A stretch of 34,087 nt of DNA from a bacterium (GTDB taxonomy: Bacteria > Sumerlaeota > Sumerlaeia > SLMS01), in NCBI GenBank assembly GCA_016125005.1, contig WGMQ01000090.1:1-34087 (forward strand), read 5' to 3'. The notes under the pieces are model-generated. The model searched no databases and was not told the origin of the DNA. It worked only from the letters and a program-made list of their open reading frames with translations. Made by a program: the position numbers and the translations under genes. Of the stretch, positions 32,627-34,087 are shown piece after piece. How positions within the stretch are numbered: position 1 is the first letter of the stretch; each line of letters starts with the position of its first letter.

Positions 32627-33528
32627 TGAGCGACAGCCAGCTTCCCTTCGTGTCGATCATCGTGCCGGTCTACAATGACCCCAAGCGCATCGGCCCGTGC
32701 ATCGAGGCACTGCTCCGCCAGAAGTGGCCGGAGGACCGCCGCGAGATCATCATCGTGGACAACAACTCCACCGATGGCACGCGCGACGTGATCGCCCGCT
32801 ATCCGGTACGGCTTCTCGTGGAGAAGGACCGGCAAAGTTCCTACGCGGCCCGCAACCTGGGGCTGCGCGAGGCACGCGGTGAAATCATCGCCTTCACCGA
32901 CTCGGACGCCCGAGCCCATGCGAACTGGCTTCGCAACGGCATCGAGCGCATGGAGCGCGACCGCATCGATTATCTCTCCTGCCGCGTGAAGATGTTCTTC
33001 GGCAGCGGCGCCCGCCCGACGCTCCTCGACATGGTGGACTATCACTTCGCCTTCGACAATCAGGTGGATCTGCAGCACAGCCACAGCACGCCCACCGTGG
33101 CGCTCATCACGCGCCGCGCCGTCATCGACAAGGTGGGGGGCTTCAGCGAGGAGCTAATTTCCGGCGGCGACGTCGAGTTCGGCGACCGGGTCTGGCGCGC
33201 AGGATTTCGTCAGGAATACGAGGGTTCGGCGATTGTCTATCACCCGTGCCGGTCGAGGCCCCGGGCATTCTTCAAGCGGACGTGGCGCTATGGACGGGGA
33301 CGGCTTGTGTTGTCGCGCCGCTTCCCGGAGCGATTCGGCTCGCCGCTCGGCCATGTGCTCCAGTGGCGGGCCTACCTAATGCCGCACCCGATGCGCTTCG
33401 CCAAGCGCATCCGACGCACCTTCGCGTTCGGCACCGGCGCGGTCGCGGGAATCCTGACGCTCTACTACCTCAACCGGCTGTGCTATCAGGCCGCCAAGTG
33501 GTGGGCGCTGCTGACGGGGACTCGTTAG
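32623..33528 (+). CDS. Family 2 glycosyltransferase
   Basis: The 301-residue enzyme has the GT-A fold signature of GT2: FVSIIVPVYNDPKRI at the start, EIIIVDNNSTDGT (Asp46), the metal-binding DxD in FTDSDARAHANW (Asp93, Asp95), ARNLGLREARGE, and GGFSEELISGGDVEFGDRVWRAG. A hydrophobic stretch near the C-terminus (~270-295) may attach it to the membrane. Sugar and acceptor are unknown. GGGGGTGGG precedes ATG 32623; the following ATG (32626) is equally possible. It overlaps the metallophosphoesterase stop (ATGATGA) and its own stop overlaps the small minus-strand frame at 33525. Confidence 0.93.
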   Translation: MMSDSQLPFVSIIVPVYNDPKRIGPCIEALLRQKWPEDRREIIIVDNNSTDGTRDVIARYPVRLLVEKDRQSSYAARNLGLREARGEIIAFTDSDARAHANWLRNGIERMERDRIDYLSCRVKMFFGSGARPTLLDMVDYHFAFDNQVDLQHSHSTPTVALITRRAVIDKVGGFSEELISGGDVEFGDRVWRAGFRQEYEGSAIVYHPCRSRPRAFFKRTWRYGRGRLVLSRRFPERFGSPLGHVLQWRAYLMPHPMRFAKRIRRTFAFGTGAVAGILTLYYLNRLCYQAAKWWALLTGTR

Positions 33529-33725
33529 ACTTTTGGAGTCTTGCGGTCTTTGGGACCGATCAACGGCGGAAGGATGCCATCGGGATCCGACTCGCGCTGG
33601 GTATCCTCGGCCTTGCGGCGGAGTTTGGAGTAGAAGGGAGGCGGGGTGATCTCGAGGTCCGGACTAATCGGGAGCGGCGTCTTGCGGCTTCGCGCGCCTT
33701 GGTCATCGCTGGTGGGAGTGGGCAT
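33525..33725 (-). CDS. Possible small hydrophilic protein, unknown
   Basis: A 66-residue frame on the minus strand, beginning MPTPTSDDQGARSRK and ending IGPKDRKTPKV, with GGAAAGG about nine bases before ATG 33725. It is Pro-rich and basic, has no hydrophobic region and no family I recognise. Its last four bases overlap the GT2 stop codon (convergent). Spacing and ribosome site support it, but composition is ordinary and the protein may not be expressed. Confidence 0.42.
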   Translation of the reverse strand: MPTPTSDDQGARSRKTPLPISPDLEITPPPFYSKLRRKAEDTQRESDPDGILPPLIGPKDRKTPKV

Positions 33726-33868
33726 GGCCGGAGCCTTTCCGCGTGGCATGATGAGGCGTCATCCGCGAGACACGCGAGCACCGTCCAGAAAAATCGACAG
33801 ATGGGGTGTCCTGCGGTGGGCCTAATCCAGCAAGGTGCAGAACCCGCCCGCACATCCAGGTCCAAAGC

Positions 33869-33930
33869 GCCGGGTTGTCGGACTCCGCCGAACGAGAAAA
33901 AGAAGATTCACCACAGAGGCACGGAGACAC
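33869..33930 (+). repeat. Dispersed repeat, copy 1 (complete)
   Basis: A 62-base unit beginning GCCGGGTTGTCGGACTCC, an A-rich middle, and ending in a conserved core (33904-33930) that reads AGATTCACCACAGAGGCACG and continues GAGACAC. The core is identical to copy 2. CACAGAG/GGAGACA-type sequences are known as frequent intergenic repeats in several environmental bacterial genomes; their function is not settled. Confidence 0.8.
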
Positions 33931-34028
33931 GGAGAAAAGCGCACCGAGAACGCGGGATGGACGCAACTCCCTGTCTGTTTTGCGCGGTGTGTGCCATGTC
34001 CCCTCGGCGGTCGTGCAAGGCCTGAAAG

Positions 34029-34087
34029 GCCGGGTCGCGGGACGCCGTCGGACGAAAAAAAGATTCACCACAGAGGCACGGAGACAC
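34029..34087 (+). repeat. Dispersed repeat, copy 2 (cut by the window end)
   Basis: Starts GCCGGGTCGCGGGACGCC, about 70-75 percent like copy 1 in its first 27 bases, and has a 27-base core (34061-34087) identical to 33904-33930. The core spacing is 157 bases. The copy runs into the window edge, so its length and any further copies cannot be seen. Confidence 0.8.

Larger units (their letters stand above)
33726..34087. other. Intergenic right end with repeats, no gene seen
   Basis: No convincing frame, tRNA or terminator is visible between the small minus-strand frame and the window end. The stretch from 33726 to 33868 shows nothing recognisable; the rest holds the two repeat copies and the 98-base segment between them. 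Confidence 0.6.

Noticed and set aside
33869..34087. CRISPR array
   Set aside because: Only two copies, cores 157 bases apart, flanks diverged, no cas genes.

Overview
The window is a GC-rich bacterial chromosome segment with dense genes on both strands, short intergenic gaps and many start/stop overlaps. The organism is probably a Gram-negative-type (diderm) bacterium: it has a lipoprotein with a lipobox, peptidoglycan synthesis (murA), the non-mevalonate isoprenoid pathway (ispD, ispF), an E. coli-like Isc cluster, a Hanks-type kinase and a type IV pilin-like prepilin whose C-terminus reads YDPTNG..SDG.IY. I associate that ending with prepilins of poorly cultured phyla such as Sumerlaeota (BRC1), Hydrogenedentota, Planctomycetota and Lentisphaerota. 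The phylum is an inference; there is no rRNA or other decisive marker here.

Layout. 1-120: cut end of an IS3-type insertion sequence. 239-3082 (minus): a secreted protein of unknown function and murA. 3274-3350: tRNA-Arg(CCG). 3590-7543 (plus): a tightly packed run with a membrane-anchored PilO-like protein, a STAS-TPR protein, an unknown protein, the RuvX/YqgF nuclease and a TPR lipoprotein. 7581-10130: two tandem exported DUF4139-like paralogues ending in a terminator. 10240-10419: tRNA-Val(TAC) and tRNA-Asp(GTC) with a strong terminator. 10621-11817: an unusual membrane protein ending in a pilin-like domain. 11794-13064 (minus): ispF and ispD. 13239-13676: a QueD/PTPS-family enzyme. 13685-16076 (minus): SGNH esterase, Pro-rich membrane protein, VanZ-like protein.

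16111-18895 (minus): iscS-iscU-iscA-hscB, an iron-sulfur cluster assembly operon without iscR, hscA or fdx. 18991-21870 (minus): a large glycosyltransferase-39/83-like membrane protein. 22104-24020: exported TPR protein behind the best sigma-70 promoter in the window. 24130-24429: small protein followed by a 16-bp perfect terminator shared with the convergent prepilin gene (24515-25231, minus). 25452-28070: GH57/DUF3536 family enzyme. 28161-28797: AbrB-type antitoxin and Doc/Fic toxin with a palindromic operator. 28812-30711 (minus): membrane protein plus Ser/Thr kinase. 30789-33528 (plus): trpF, metallophosphoesterase and GT2 glycosyltransferase with overlapping ends. 33525-34087: a small possible gene and two copies of a dispersed repeat, the second cut by the window edge.

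Most genes are housekeeping or envelope functions. The strongest candidate for something undescribed is the 10621-11817 protein. It carries the globular-domain blocks of the local prepilin (DPF, Y.Y, SxGP, YDPTNG..SDG.IY) on a three-helix membrane protein that has no prepilin-peptidase site.
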